Part shown: one piece after another, positions 34,366-42,976 of the stretch
Numbering within the stretch: the stretch's first letter is position 1
Layout: each line of letters starts with the position of its first letter
Source of the DNA: Croceicoccus hydrothermalis
GTDB lineage: Bacteria; Pseudomonadota; Alphaproteobacteria; Sphingomonadales; Sphingomonadaceae
Direction: 5' to 3'
NCBI RefSeq assembly: GCF_022378335.1
Contig: NZ_JAIQCI010000029.1
Location: 1-56,229 of the forward strand
DNA length: 56,229 nt
Made by a program: the position numbers and the translations under genes
The notes under the pieces: model-generated
Databases searched by the model: none
The model's input: the letters and a program-made list of their open reading frames with translations, nothing else
Told to the model about the DNA's origin: nothing

Positions 34366-34881
34366 ATGACCGCACCGGTGACGTTCGACGACAGCACGCC
34401 AAGCTTTGCCTTGCCCATGCTCTATGCCGCGCAAGCGCAGAAAGAATATTTCGTCAACGAAGCGCTTTCTCGTATCGATGCATTGATTCAATGCGTTGTG
34501 GAGGGGATTGCGTCCAGCGAACCCGTTAACCCCCAGAACGGTCAGAACTGGATCGTAGCCAATGCAGCAAGCGGAGCGTTTCACGGACAGGACAACAAGA
34601 TCGCATGCCGTCAGCAGGGGCAGTGGCTTTTCGCCGCGCCGAAGCCTTCAATGCTCGTGTTCGATCGCACACTTGGCAAGCAGCGTCGGTTCGATGGCGA
34701 AGGGTTTATGCGCAGGAAGTCGAACTCCCGGCCGGAGGCTCCAACATCGACACCGAGGCCAGGGCCGCCGTCGCCGCGCTTCGCGAAGCATTGGTCCGCG
34801 CGGGCATTTTCGCGGGCGGGGAAGAAATTGCATCGTGACGGGAACGAAGCGACAGATCGTTGGTTTTGCCCGGTAACGTGA
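34366..34881 (+). pseudogene. DUF2793 protein with apparent frameshift
   Basis: The 171-aa frame begins as a normal DUF2793 protein (LPMLYAAQAQKEYFVNEALS, then PVNPQNGQNWIV and FDRTLGKQRRFDGEG). After FDGEG (about 34710) the frame turns into an arginine/proline-rich tail. The expected end, VYAQEVELPAGGSNIDTEAR, continues in another frame and stops at 34838. One missing base, for example GGGG read as GGG, would restore a protein of about 157 aa. DUF2793 proteins occur at the end of sphingomonad GTAs and may be tail fibre-like. This is a true mutation, an assembly error or, less likely, recoding. Confidence 0.65.
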
Positions 34882-34976
34882 GGGTAGAATTTAAGCCTAT
34901 TGTCGAAGTGACCGCTCTGAGAATTTGGTGATGCGCAAATGCAACGCATTACAATTCTTCGGCGCTTGCGTGCGTT

Positions 34977-34982
34977 TATAAT
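34977..34982 (+). promoter_or_regulatory. ompA: Putative -10 of the ompA promoter
   Basis: A perfect TATAAT lies 60 bases before the ompA ATG. The -35 region (TTCTTC at 34955-34960) is weak, 16 bases upstream. The gap between the GTA cluster and ompA is otherwise empty. Confidence 0.45.
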
Positions 34983-35042
34983 GGACGGTAGAAGCTGCAC
35001 CGTGGCCTCTATCAATAGTTTGGATAATAAGGGGAAACGCTT

Positions 35043-36158
35043 ATGCGTAAACTCGTAATAGGCATGGCAATGGCCTCGACAGTCATCGCCTCGCCGGCTT
35101 TTGCCCGCGACAATGCATGGTATGTCGAACTGAATGCCGGTCCGATGATCGTCGAAGACATGGACTTTGACGTTGACGCCGTCGGCAACGCGGCAAGCGC
35201 CGACTTCGAATATGGCGGTGATTTCGGTGGTGCGGTCGGTTACGACTTCGGCATGTTCCGTCTCGAAGCAGAAGGTGCCTACAAGAAGGCCGACATCGAC
35301 GAGCTGGAATCGAATTCCTCGATCCCGAGCTTTGGCAATGACGATTTCGTGAATGGCGTTTTCGACGCCAACGGTTCGGTTGACGTGCTTTCCTTCATGC
35401 TGAACGGCATGGTCGATTTCGGCGATGACGATGGCATTCAGGGCTTCGTCGGCGGCGGTGCTGGCGTGGGTCGTCTGGATGTGGACACCACTCTCAACAG
35501 CAACGGCCCCGGCTTCCTCGACGATTCCGACACCCGTTTTGCGTGGCAGGCGATTGCCGGCGTGCGTGCAGCGTTGACCGACACGGTCGACGTTGGCCTG
35601 AAGTATCGTTACTTTAACCTGGATGGCGCTGATTTCATCGACAGCGTCGGCCGCGACGCTTCGGGTGATTTCACCTCGCACTCGCTGCTCGGTACGTTGA
35701 CCTTCAACTTCGGCATGGCACCGCCGCCGGCTCCGGTCGCACCGCCGCCGCCCCCGCCGCCCCCGCCGCCCCCGCCGCCCCCGCCGCCGCCGGCTCCGGT
35801 CGCGGAATGCAACACCGGCCCCTATATCGTGTTCTTCGATTGGGATTCGGCCGAGGTTACGCCGGAAGCAGCAACCATTCTAGACAGCGCGATCAATGCC
35901 TACGGCAATTGCAACCGCGTTCCGATCATGCTGGCTGGCTACACCGACCGTTCGGGTACGGTGCAGTATAACCAAGGCCTGTCCGAGCGTCGTAACCAGT
36001 CGGTTCGCTCGTACCTTACGGCTCGCAGCATTCCGGGTACCGCCATCACCAGCCAGGCGTTTGGTGAGGCCAACCCGCGTGTTCCGACTGCGGACGGTGT
36101 TCGCGAACTGCAGAACCGTCGGGTGGAAATCACCTACGGTCCGGGTTCGGGCATGTAA
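35043..36158 (+). CDS. OmpA-family outer membrane protein
   Basis: The 371-aa protein has a signal peptide (cleavage after ASPAFA), an eight-stranded beta-barrel part (residues about 25-220), a long proline/alanine linker (about 225-250, listed as a repeat) and a C-terminal OmpA peptidoglycan-binding domain. The domain shows NTGPYIVFFDWDSAEVTPEA, then GYTDRSGTVQYNQGLSERR, where Asp and Arg bind diaminopimelate. It ties the outer membrane to the cell wall. A ribosome binding site (AAGGGG) and a -10 box precede it; a strong terminator follows. Confidence 0.93.
   Translation: MRKLVIGMAMASTVIASPAFARDNAWYVELNAGPMIVEDMDFDVDAVGNAASADFEYGGDFGGAVGYDFGMFRLEAEGAYKKADIDELESNSSIPSFGNDDFVNGVFDANGSVDVLSFMLNGMVDFGDDDGIQGFVGGGAGVGRLDVDTTLNSNGPGFLDDSDTRFAWQAIAGVRAALTDTVDVGLKYRYFNLDGADFIDSVGRDASGDFTSHSLLGTLTFNFGMAPPPAPVAPPPPPPPPPPPPPPPPPAPVAECNTGPYIVFFDWDSAEVTPEAATILDSAINAYGNCNRVPIMLAGYTDRSGTVQYNQGLSERRNQSVRSYLTARSIPGTAITSQAFGEANPRVPTADGVRELQNRRVEITYGPGSGM
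35719..35793 (+). repeat. Proline-codon tandem tract in ompA
   Basis: The codons for the linker form a low-complexity run of CCG/CCC units, with two copies of a short APV-type motif at its ends (PPPAPVAPPPP and PPPPAPVAE). Such tracts can change length by slippage without breaking the frame, altering how far the barrel stands from the cell wall. Confidence 0.6.
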
Positions 36159-36185
36159 GCAGCCGATCACCATCGGTAAGAGAAA

Positions 36186-36213
36186 GGGGCCGGAGAAATC
36201 CGGCCCCTTTTTT
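36186..36213 (+). terminator. Intrinsic terminator after ompA
   Basis: GGGGCCGG and CCGGCCCC pair over 8 bp around AGAAAT and are followed by six T. It ends ompA just before the convergent queC stop at 36220. Confidence 0.9.
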
Positions 36214-36219
36214 GTGTCT

Positions 36220-36912
36220 TTAGTCAGGATAATCGAGAGGGTCGTTTTCTCCTATTTTGCGAAACCCATCTCTCCGCAACCGACAGCTGTCGCATAGCCC
36301 ACAAGGCCGACCATCGGGACGCGGATCATAACAGGACCAACTCATCGCCGGGTCGAGCCCGAGGCGCAGCGCTTCCGCTGCGATCTCATCCTTTCCCATA
36401 TGCTGAAGCGGCGCTCGGATACGAAAACGGCTGCCCTGCGCGCCAGCCTTCGTCGCGAGATTGGCTATGTTCTGAAAAGCAGCGACGAATTCCGGACGAC
36501 AATCAGGATATCCGGAATAATCGAGTGCGTTCACCCCGATGAAAATATCCTCCGCTCCAATCGTTTCTGCCCAGGCAAGGGTAAGCGACAGGAAGACAAG
36601 GTTTCGCGCGGGCACATAGGTCACGGGGATCGTATCGCCCAATCCACCCTTCGGCACCGCAATGTCATCGGTGAGCGCTGAGCCGCCGAAAACACTTAAA
36701 TCCAATGGCAGGATACAATGGCGCGTCGCGCCCAGTGCCTGGGCAATCCGGGCAGCACTTTGCAGTTCGCGCCTGTGCCGTTGATTATAGTCTATAGTGA
36801 GAGCATTGATGGTATAGCCATGCTCTTTCGCGATGCCCGCCGACACCATGGAATCTAGCCCGCCTGATAGCAGGACGACCGCCGGCTTCTGGCTTTGATT
36901 GTTTTCAGTCAT
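36220..36912 (-). CDS. queC: 7-cyano-7-deazaguanine synthase
   Basis: QueC (230 aa) converts 7-carboxy-7-deazaguanine to preQ0, an ATP-dependent step in queuosine synthesis. The PP-loop is SGGLDS (16-21). The zinc-binding cysteines are in the C-terminal SCYDPRPDGRPCGLCDSC, which reads as four cysteines. No other queuosine gene is adjacent. The gene stands alone, convergent with ompA. Confidence 0.95.
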   Translation of the reverse strand: MTENNQSQKPAVVLLSGGLDSMVSAGIAKEHGYTINALTIDYNQRHRRELQSAARIAQALGATRHCILPLDLSVFGGSALTDDIAVPKGGLGDTIPVTYVPARNLVFLSLTLAWAETIGAEDIFIGVNALDYSGYPDCRPEFVAAFQNIANLATKAGAQGSRFRIRAPLQHMGKDEIAAEALRLGLDPAMSWSCYDPRPDGRPCGLCDSCRLRRDGFRKIGENDPLDYPD

Positions 36913-36956
36913 TCCGAATCGCTACCGTTCGGCACCACCGCATGCAAGCGGGGGCG

Positions 36957-37859
36957 TCAAACTTCGATCCGGAACACCTTCGAACAAAACGCGCAATCGA
37001 CGTGGACCAGGCCATCGTCGGCCCGCATCTCGATCCGTTCTTCGGGGGGGAAGCGAGAGAGCACGTCGATGTAGTGTTCGGCCGTGCATCGGCATCCGCG
37101 CATCAGAGCAGGCATAGGCTCGATGCGTATCTCGTTTTCTTCGTGGAACAGACGCCATAATATCTGCTCGATCGTCAGCGATGGATCGACGAGTTCGAAA
37201 TGCCGAACGCTCCCGCCCATGACGGCGATATGCTCCCAGTCCGGATGGTCCATCTTCACATGGAGTCTCTCGCGGCCTTCTTCGCCCTGCGGCAAATGCT
37301 GAATCAGCAGTCCGCCGGCAAAACAATGCGTACCATCGAAACGGACCGCCACGCGCAAGATCGTCGGCACTTGCTCGGACTGACGAAAATAGCTCTCGCA
37401 CGCCTGGGCAAGGTCGGAGCCGTCCAGCGGTACGATACCCTGGTAGCGCTGCTTCTTTTCGGCCAAGTCGAACGTCATCGCCAGATGCGCGCCCTCGCCG
37501 AAAAGATCGCAAAGTGACGTGTTCGACCCATGCGCCACGAGCCGCTCCGCATCGTATTTGACGTAGCCACGCACGGCACCATCACGGTAATCGCATACCA
37601 GCAGGTCGATCAGTCCCGAAGCCGACTGCGCCTGCATGGTCAGCTGTCCACCTTCCCCTTTCAGAAGCGAGCCCATGAGGGCCGTCAGCACGAGTGCTTC
37701 TGCAAGAAGGTGGCGAATTGGCGGCGGATAGTCGTGCGCCGACAGGATAGTGTCGAGGACCGGGCCCATCCGAACACAACGCCCGCGGGCGTCGCGATCG
37801 GGAATCGAAAACGCGACGAGCGAATCGAAAACGGATTCCGGCATATCAACCTTGGTCAC
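36957..37859 (-). CDS. hslO: Hsp33 redox-regulated chaperone
   Basis: Hsp33 (300 aa from GTG) is a holdase activated by oxidation. The C-terminal redox switch is visible as CxC (GCRCTAEHY) and CxxC (DCAFCSKVF). These four cysteines bind zinc when reduced. The GTG at 37859 overlaps the argF stop as GTGA; a longer frame to 37925 is a leader artefact. It ends the operon argD-argF-hslO, an arrangement seen in other alphaproteobacteria. Confidence 0.93.
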   Translation of the reverse strand: MTKVDMPESVFDSLVAFSIPDRDARGRCVRMGPVLDTILSAHDYPPPIRHLLAEALVLTALMGSLLKGEGGQLTMQAQSASGLIDLLVCDYRDGAVRGYVKYDAERLVAHGSNTSLCDLFGEGAHLAMTFDLAEKKQRYQGIVPLDGSDLAQACESYFRQSEQVPTILRVAVRFDGTHCFAGGLLIQHLPQGEEGRERLHVKMDHPDWEHIAVMGGSVRHFELVDPSLTIEQILWRLFHEENEIRIEPMPALMRGCRCTAEHYIDVLSRFPPEERIEMRADDGLVHVDCAFCSKVFRIEV

Positions 37860-38785
37860 AGCTGCCCCAGCGCCCACAACAAGATCGACTTCTGGGCGTG
37901 AAGTCTGTTTTCGGCCTCGTCCCATACCCAGGACTGCTCGCTTTCGAAAATGTCCTTGGTCACCTCGTCTCCGACATGTGCGGGCAAACAGTGCAGGAAA
38001 CCCGCGTCGCTTTTTGCGTAGGCGATGAGTCCGGCATTGACCTGATAGGGCTGCATCGCCGCGATCTTTTCATCGGCCTCTGTCTGTCCCATGGATACCC
38101 AGGTGTCCGTGACGAGAATATCTGCATCCTGAGCCGCGGCGCGGGCATCCGTCACGACATCGATACGCGCACCATGTTCCCTGGCGAAGGCGAGGAACTC
38201 ATCCGACGGTGCGAACCCCTCCGGAACGGCGCACCGAACATTGAAGCGCATAAGCCCCGCCGCTTCGAGAATGGAGTGCAACACGTTGTTGCCGTCTCCG
38301 AACCAGGCGAGCTCCAACCCTTCCAGCGGTTTTCCATGCTCCATGATGGTAAGCAGATCCGCGACGATCTGGCACGGGTGCGAACGATCCGTGAGGCCGT
38401 TGATCACCGGCACCGTGGCGTGCCGCGCCATTTCCTCGACCTTTGCATGATCATCGGTGCGGATCATGATTGCATCGACCATTCGCGACAATACGCGTGC
38501 CGTATCGGCGATACTTTCGCCGCGGCCCAATTGCATGCTTCCTGCCTCCATGATCAGCGATGTGCCGCCAAGCTGGCGCATCGCCATATCGAAGGAAACG
38601 CGGGTCCGGGTCGAATTCTTTTCGAAAATCATGGCGAGCGTGTGCCCGGCCAAAGGAGCATCCGCGTCGGGACGCCCCTTTGGCCAATCGGTCCGGGCGG
38701 ATTTCCTTGCCCTCGCCTCGTCGATCATACGTTTGATCGCGTCCGCCCCGGCGTCGGAAAGATCGAGAAAATGCCGAACGCTCAT
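37856..38785 (-). CDS. argF: Ornithine carbamoyltransferase
   Basis: The enzyme (309 aa) makes citrulline from ornithine and carbamoyl phosphate in arginine synthesis. The carbamoyl phosphate sites STRTR (58-62) and HPCQ (136-139) and the ornithine-side HCLPA (near 268) are present, so this is not an aspartate transcarbamylase. Start and stop overlap argD and hslO by 4 bases each. Confidence 0.95.
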   Translation of the reverse strand: MSVRHFLDLSDAGADAIKRMIDEARARKSARTDWPKGRPDADAPLAGHTLAMIFEKNSTRTRVSFDMAMRQLGGTSLIMEAGSMQLGRGESIADTARVLSRMVDAIMIRTDDHAKVEEMARHATVPVINGLTDRSHPCQIVADLLTIMEHGKPLEGLELAWFGDGNNVLHSILEAAGLMRFNVRCAVPEGFAPSDEFLAFAREHGARIDVVTDARAAAQDADILVTDTWVSMGQTEADEKIAAMQPYQVNAGLIAYAKSDAGFLHCLPAHVGDEVTKDIFESEQSWVWDEAENRLHAQKSILLWALGQL

Positions 38786-39960
38786 GGCTTGTAATCCGAA
38801 GCGCCAGCAGACAGCTTATCCATGAATTCATTGATATGCGCGTCTTCGATCACCAGCGGAGGCAAGATCCGAACGACGTTCTCTCCCGCCGCCACGGTCA
38901 GCAAGCCGTGATTGTCGCGTAGATGCGCGACGAACGGACGGCTCTCGACCGTCATGCGCACACCGAGCATAAGACCCAGACCGCGCACTTCGCAGAACAG
39001 CTCGGGGTAATTGCCGATGAACTGCTCCAACCGTCCGCGTAGCTTTTGGCCCATCTCGCGAACGTGGCCAAGAAATGCGTCGTCAGTCACGGCATCCATC
39101 ACCGCGCTTCCCGCCGCCATGGCAAGCGGATTGCCGCCATAGGTGCTGCCGTGCGTGCCGAAGACCATCCCGCGGGCTGCCTTCTCTGTCGCGAGACATG
39201 CGCCCAGAGGGAAACCGCCGCCAATACCTTTCGCGGTGGCGAGGATGTCCGGCTCGATACCGAATTGCTCGTAAGCATACATCGATCCGGTCCGCGCGAC
39301 GCCGCACTGCACCTCGTCGAGAATGAGCATCAGGTCGTTCTCATCCGCAATGTCGCGAAGCCCTTTCAGGAACGCCTGGTCGGCAACGCGAATGCCGCCT
39401 TCTCCCTGCACCGGCTCGACCAGGAAACCGGCAGTATGCGGCCCGACTGCCGCCCTGGCCGCATCGAGATCGTTGAATTCGACATAGCGGAAACCGGGCA
39501 GGAGGGGATGAAACCCATTGTGCATCTTTTCCTGGTTCGACGCACTGATCGTGGCCATCGTTCGCCCGTGGAACGCCATGTTGAAAGTAACGATCTCGAA
39601 CTTTTCGGCGGAACCTTCCGACTGGTGATAGGCGCGTGCCGTCTTCATGGCCGTCTCGACCGCCTCCGCACCCGAATTGGTGAAGAACACCGTATCTGCA
39701 AAGGTCGCGTCGACCAGCTGCTTTGCAAGGCGTTCACCCTGCGGGCTGCCATACAGGTTGGACACGTGCATCAAGGTATCGGCCTGCTTCTGAATCGCGC
39801 CGATCAGTCCGGGGTGTGAGTGACCGAGCAGGTTCACGGCGATCCCGCTGGCGAAATCAAGGAAGCGCCGCCCATCCTCCGAAACCAGATGGCAATTGTC
39901 ACCACGTACCGGACGCACGTCACAGCGCGGGTAGACGGGCATCAACGGGGTGATCGACAT
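38782..39960 (-). CDS. argD: Acetylornithine/aspartate-family aminotransferase
   Basis: A PLP class III aminotransferase (392 aa) that acts with argF in arginine synthesis, converting N-acetylornithine and 2-oxoglutarate. PLP-Lys244 is in [11 protein letters not shown], and the GTNSGAEA-type phosphate site reads [10 protein letters not shown]. The ATG at 39960 ([14 protein letters not shown]) is the family start; the frame upstream to 40053 is leader. The upstream region 39961-40128 has two stem-loops that could be attenuators. Confidence 0.93.
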   Translation of the reverse strand: MSITPLMPVYPRCDVRPVRGDNCHLVSEDGRRFLDFASGIAVNLLGHSHPGLIGAIQKQADTLMHVSNLYGSPQGERLAKQLVDATFADTVFFTNSGAEAVETAMKTARAYHQSEGSAEKFEIVTFNMAFHGRTMATISASNQEKMHNGFHPLLPGFRYVEFNDLDAARAAVGPHTAGFLVEPVQGEGGIRVADQAFLKGLRDIADENDLMLILDEVQCGVARTGSMYAYEQFGIEPDILATAKGIGGGFPLGACLATEKAARGMVFGTHGSTYGGNPLAMAAGSAVMDAVTDDAFLGHVREMGQKLRGRLEQFIGNYPELFCEVRGLGLMLGVRMTVESRPFVAHLRDNHGLLTVAAGENVVRILPPLVIEDAHINEFMDKLSAGASDYKP

Positions 39961-40001
39961 GACTTGGCTTCCTTGTATGACACTTCTGGCTTGTATTCCG
40001 A

Positions 40002-40072
40002 TGCCGGGACCCGCGTCGGGCCCGGCAATTTCAGAAACGACAAATGGCGACACCTACCGGCGCCGCCATTTG
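40002..40072 (-). terminator. Two stem-loops between the cold-shock gene and argD
   Basis: On the minus strand, the first hairpin has a perfect 9-bp stem (40041-40049 with 40064-40072). The second pairs 40002-40008 with 40021-40027 plus a further CCC/GGG. Neither has a clear U-run, so they may end the cold-shock transcript with Rho, or act in the argD leader. Confidence 0.35.
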
Positions 40073-40128
40073 CAATTCTCTAGATTGTCGCAAGCGCGGG
40101 GTCAAACCCTGCACGCGAGCGCTTTCGA

Positions 40129-40920
40129 TCAACCCTGAACGGGGACCAGATTCACGGCCGAATGCTTGCCGCGGCGGTCGACTTCGAGGTCGAATTCCAC
40201 CCGATCACCTTCGTTCAGTTCGCGAAGACCCGAGCGCTCCACTGCGCTGATGTGAACGAAAGCATCGGCCGCGCCATCGTCGCGGGTGATGAAGCCGAAG
40301 CCCTTCATCGAGTTGAAGAACTTGACCGTGCCCGTCGCCTTTTCGCCGGTCAGCTCGCGCTGCGGCGCTTCACGCTTGGCAGGACCGCCCGCACTGGGAG
40401 GCACGATGTCGCCGACGACCTGAATATCGGCTGCCGAAACCTTGCCGCCGCGATCGACAAGGTTGAATTCCAGCTCCTGCCCTTCGCCAAGCCCTTCGAG
40501 GCCGGCACGCTCGACCGCGCTGATGTGGATGAACACATCTTCGCCGCCATCGTCGCGCTGGATGAAGCCAAAACCTTTCTGGGAATTGAAGAACTTGACG
40601 GTGCCACGGCCCGTGCCGACCACTTGCGCGGGCATACGGCCGCCGCCGCCACCGCCGCGGAAGCCGCCGCCGCCGCCGCCGCCGCCGCCGCGGTCATTGC
40701 CGAATCCCCCGCGGTCATTGCCAAAGCCGCCGCGGTCATTGCCAAAGCCGCCGCGATCGCCATAGCCGCGATCCTGACCGAAACCGCCCCCGCGATCATG
40801 GCCAAAGCCGCCGCGGTCTCCCCCGAAACCGCCGCCCTGCGAGAACGGGTCGTAGCTGTCTTCGCCAAAACCTTCGCGCTTGTCGCGACCCCTGCCGCGC
40901 CGACCTTTATCAAAACCCAT
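40129..40920 (-). CDS. Double cold-shock-domain protein with RGG-like N-terminal region
   Basis: The 263-aa protein has a glycine/arginine/aspartate-rich N-terminal region (about 1-95; three copies of RGGFGND, encoded by 21-base repeats) followed by two cold-shock domains. Each carries RNP1/RNP2 motifs: KGFGFIQ with DVFIHIS, and KGFGFIT with AFVHIS. It probably binds single-stranded RNA or DNA. Paired CSDs are common in alphaproteobacteria; the long RGG-like head is less usual and may drive RNA binding or condensation. Confidence 0.9.
   Translation of the reverse strand: MGFDKGRRGRGRDKREGFGEDSYDPFSQGGGFGGDRGGFGHDRGGGFGQDRGYGDRGGFGNDRGGFGNDRGGFGNDRGGGGGGGGGFRGGGGGGRMPAQVVGTGRGTVKFFNSQKGFGFIQRDDGGEDVFIHISAVERAGLEGLGEGQELEFNLVDRGGKVSAADIQVVGDIVPPSAGGPAKREAPQRELTGEKATGTVKFFNSMKGFGFITRDDGAADAFVHISAVERSGLRELNEGDRVEFDLEVDRRGKHSAVNLVPVQG
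40689..40751 (-). repeat. Three 21-base tandem repeats in the cold-shock gene
   Basis: Units at 40689-40709, 40710-40730 and 40731-40751 share the core CGCGGTCATTGCC; the last two are nearly identical. They encode RGGFGND repeats, and a fourth, degenerate unit follows to the right. Confidence 0.75.
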
Positions 40921-41182
40921 AAACCGAAAACATTCCCAAATCGCGCCCTACGCCTATTATCGCATGACGAGCGGACGGGGCACGCCATGCGATCGGACCC
41001 CGCATCGTTGATGAGGGATTTCCACTGACTTTCTTTTTATAAAGCATTTTGGAACCAATAGCGAATGATTTGCGCATAAGATCGGCAATCCTTGTGCAGC
41101 ACGGCGATCGCCCGCGAAATTTTCAATGCGCGCATGCCATCGTCGCCTTGCGCAAATTATCGCATATTGGCAGGGACAAGCA
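40921..41182. other. Divergent intergenic region csd/terC
   Basis: The 262 bases between the two divergent genes should hold the promoters and the 5' leader of the cold-shock gene. I see no clear structure beyond an A/T-rich stretch (41025-41045). Confidence 0.4.
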
Positions 41183-41986
41183 GTGGATATTATTTCTCTT
41201 CTCTCCGATCCGTCTGCCTGGGCCGCGCTGCTGACGCTCGTCGTGCTCGAGGTCGTGCTCGGTATCGACAACCTCGTTTTCATCGCGATCCTGTCCAATA
41301 AGTTGCCGGCCGGACAACAGCAAAAGGCCCGCCGCATCGGCCTTATTCTGGCGCTGGTCATGCGAATCGGTTTGCTGATGCTCATCGGCTGGCTCGTGAC
41401 CTTGCAAACCCCGCTGTTCGATCTCGGCCTGCGCGGCACCCCCGGCCCGCATGGACAGCCGACCTTCGAAACCGCGTTCTCGGGCCGCGATCTTATCCTG
41501 CTGACAGGTGGGCTTTTCCTCCTCTGGAAAGCGACCAAGGAAATTCACCACAACATGGAGCCCGAAGACAATTCGGGCGATCTGCTGGACAAGACGAAGG
41601 GCGCGGCGGAGCTCACTTTCACCGCCGCCATCGTTCAAATCATTGCCCTCGACTTGGTGTTTTCCATCGATTCGATCCTTACCGCGGTCGGCATGACCGA
41701 TGAAATCCCCATCATGGTGACAGCTGTCGTCATCACCGTCGGCATCATGCTGGTCGCGGCAGATCCGCTCGCGCGCTTTATCGAGAACAATCCGACCCTT
41801 GTGATGCTCGCCTTGTCCTTCCTCGTGATGATCGGGTTGGTGCTCATCGCCGATGGTTTCGGGTTTCATGTGCCCAAGGGATATATCTATGCGGCCATGG
41901 GCTTTTCCGTCGCGGTCGAGGTGCTGAACATGGTCCAACGCAATCGCCGCCTCAAAAACGGCACCGCTGAACAGGAAATCGCATGA
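41183..41986 (+). CDS. TerC-family integral membrane protein
   Basis: A 267-aa membrane protein with about seven hydrophobic helices. The conserved acidic motifs are [13 protein letters not shown] (helix 1-2) and [13 protein letters not shown]. The family includes tellurite-resistance TerC and manganese/calcium exporters (Alx/MeeF/MeeY), so a metal-export role is likely. The start is a GTG at 41183 preceded by AGGGA. The next gene starts on an ATGA overlap. Confidence 0.85.
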   Translation: MDIISLLSDPSAWAALLTLVVLEVVLGIDNLVFIAILSNKLPAGQQQKARRIGLILALVMRIGLLMLIGWLVTLQTPLFDLGLRGTPGPHGQPTFETAFSGRDLILLTGGLFLLWKATKEIHHNMEPEDNSGDLLDKTKGAAELTFTAAIVQIIALDLVFSIDSILTAVGMTDEIPIMVTAVVITVGIMLVAADPLARFIENNPTLVMLALSFLVMIGLVLIADGFGFHVPKGYIYAAMGFSVAVEVLNMVQRNRRLKNGTAEQEIA

Positions 41987-42426
41987 ATCAGTTTCGCAAG
42001 ATCGACGACAATTTCTACGCCAGTCCGCAGATTGCGGCGGACGAAATCGCCGCTGCCGCAAAACTTGGCATCACCACCATCGTCAACAACCGCCCCGACG
42101 GCGAGGATGCTGATCAGCCCGAAGGCGATGCCATCGCCAGCGAAGCCCGCTCCAGCGGTCTGAACTATGTCGCGATCCCCGTCACGCATGCGGGCATCGG
42201 ACAGGGTCAGGTGGATGCCATGCTGACCGCTCTCGCGGATGCCGAGGGGCCGGTGCTGGCCTATTGTCGGTCGGGCACGCGTTCGACGATGCTGTGGGCG
42301 CTTGCCGCCGCGAAACGCGGCGATCCGCCGGCGGTAATCGCATCGAAGGCCGCACAGGCCGGCTATGACGTGTCGCCAATCCGTCAGATGATCGACATGC
42401 TCTCCGCCGGTCGTACAGAAGGGTGA
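41983..42426 (+). CDS. BLH-type phosphatase/sulfurtransferase (TIGR01244)
   Basis: The 147-aa protein matches the TIGR01244 'beta-lactamase hydrolase-like' domain, a dual-specificity-phosphatase-type fold with active site CRSGTRS (Cys95). In longer relatives it is fused to a sulfide-dioxygenase-like domain, suggesting sulfur handling. Here it stands alone, coupled to terC. Its biochemical role is uncertain. Confidence 0.8.
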   Translation: MNQFRKIDDNFYASPQIAADEIAAAAKLGITTIVNNRPDGEDADQPEGDAIASEARSSGLNYVAIPVTHAGIGQGQVDAMLTALADAEGPVLAYCRSGTRSTMLWALAAAKRGDPPAVIASKAAQAGYDVSPIRQMIDMLSAGRTEG

Positions 42427-42432
42427 CCTGAT

Positions 42433-42771
42433 CTAAAGGGCGTTGCTGCCAGTCTCGTTCGTACGGATCCGAACTGCCTCAGCCAGATCGAGGACAAAGA
42501 TTTTGCCGTCTCCGATCGCCTGCGTGCTGGCGACGGACTGTATCGTCTCGACCACCCGCTCGCCAAGCATATCGTCGGTCGCGATCTCAAGCTTGACCTT
42601 TGGCACCATGTTCACCGCATATTCCGCCCCGCGATAGATTTCGGTCTGGCCCTTCTGCCTGCCGAAGCCCTTAACCTCACTCACGGTCATGCCCGCGATG
42701 CCCAGGTCGGCAAGCGCGGACCGCACCTCCTCCAGCTTGTGCGGCTTTATGATGGCGATGATATATTTCAT
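42433..42771 (-). CDS. glnB: P-II family nitrogen regulator
   Basis: A 112-aa P-II signal protein with the T-loop GQTEIYRGAEYAVNM, uridylylation site Tyr51. It senses 2-oxoglutarate and ATP/ADP and controls AmtB or glutamine synthetase. It lies downstream of amtB, separated by a terminator, so it is probably transcribed alone. GlnB versus GlnK cannot be settled by sequence. Confidence 0.9.
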   Translation of the reverse strand: MKYIIAIIKPHKLEEVRSALADLGIAGMTVSEVKGFGRQKGQTEIYRGAEYAVNMVPKVKLEIATDDMLGERVVETIQSVASTQAIGDGKIFVLDLAEAVRIRTNETGSNAL

Positions 42772-42855
42772 GGTCTGCGCCTTTTGCCTGGCCTTGGATG
42801 CGGGACACCGGTTCTGACCGCGCGGCGACAATATCGCAAGCCCTGCACGATGTGC

Positions 42856-42888
42856 AAAAAAGAGGCCGGAAGCGCAATGCTTCCGGCC
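42856..42888 (-). terminator. Intrinsic terminator after amtB
   Basis: A perfect 10-bp stem (GGCCGGAAGC at 42864-42873 with GCTTCCGGCC at 42879-42888) is followed on the minus strand by CTTTTTT (T-run 42856-42861). It ends the glnK-amtB transcript ahead of the second P-II gene. Confidence 0.9.
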
Positions 42889-42976
42889 CGAGTTGCGTTC
42901 ACAGGAGGAACGCGTGGAGGCGGAGAGGGGTGAGGAGAGGAGAAAGCCCCGCCCCGCCAAGAAGGATGTCAGCGCC

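Noticed and set aside
20684..34881. Intact prophage
   Set aside because: No integrase, repressor, replication or lysis genes, GTA gene order and host-like composition; a gene transfer agent fits better.
35609..35815. Minus-strand glycine-rich open frame
   Set aside because: It is the reverse reading of the ompA proline tract.
40162..41028. Alanine-rich plus-strand open frame opposite the cold-shock gene
   Set aside because: It is produced by the reverse reading of glycine/arginine-rich codons, without a ribosome binding site.
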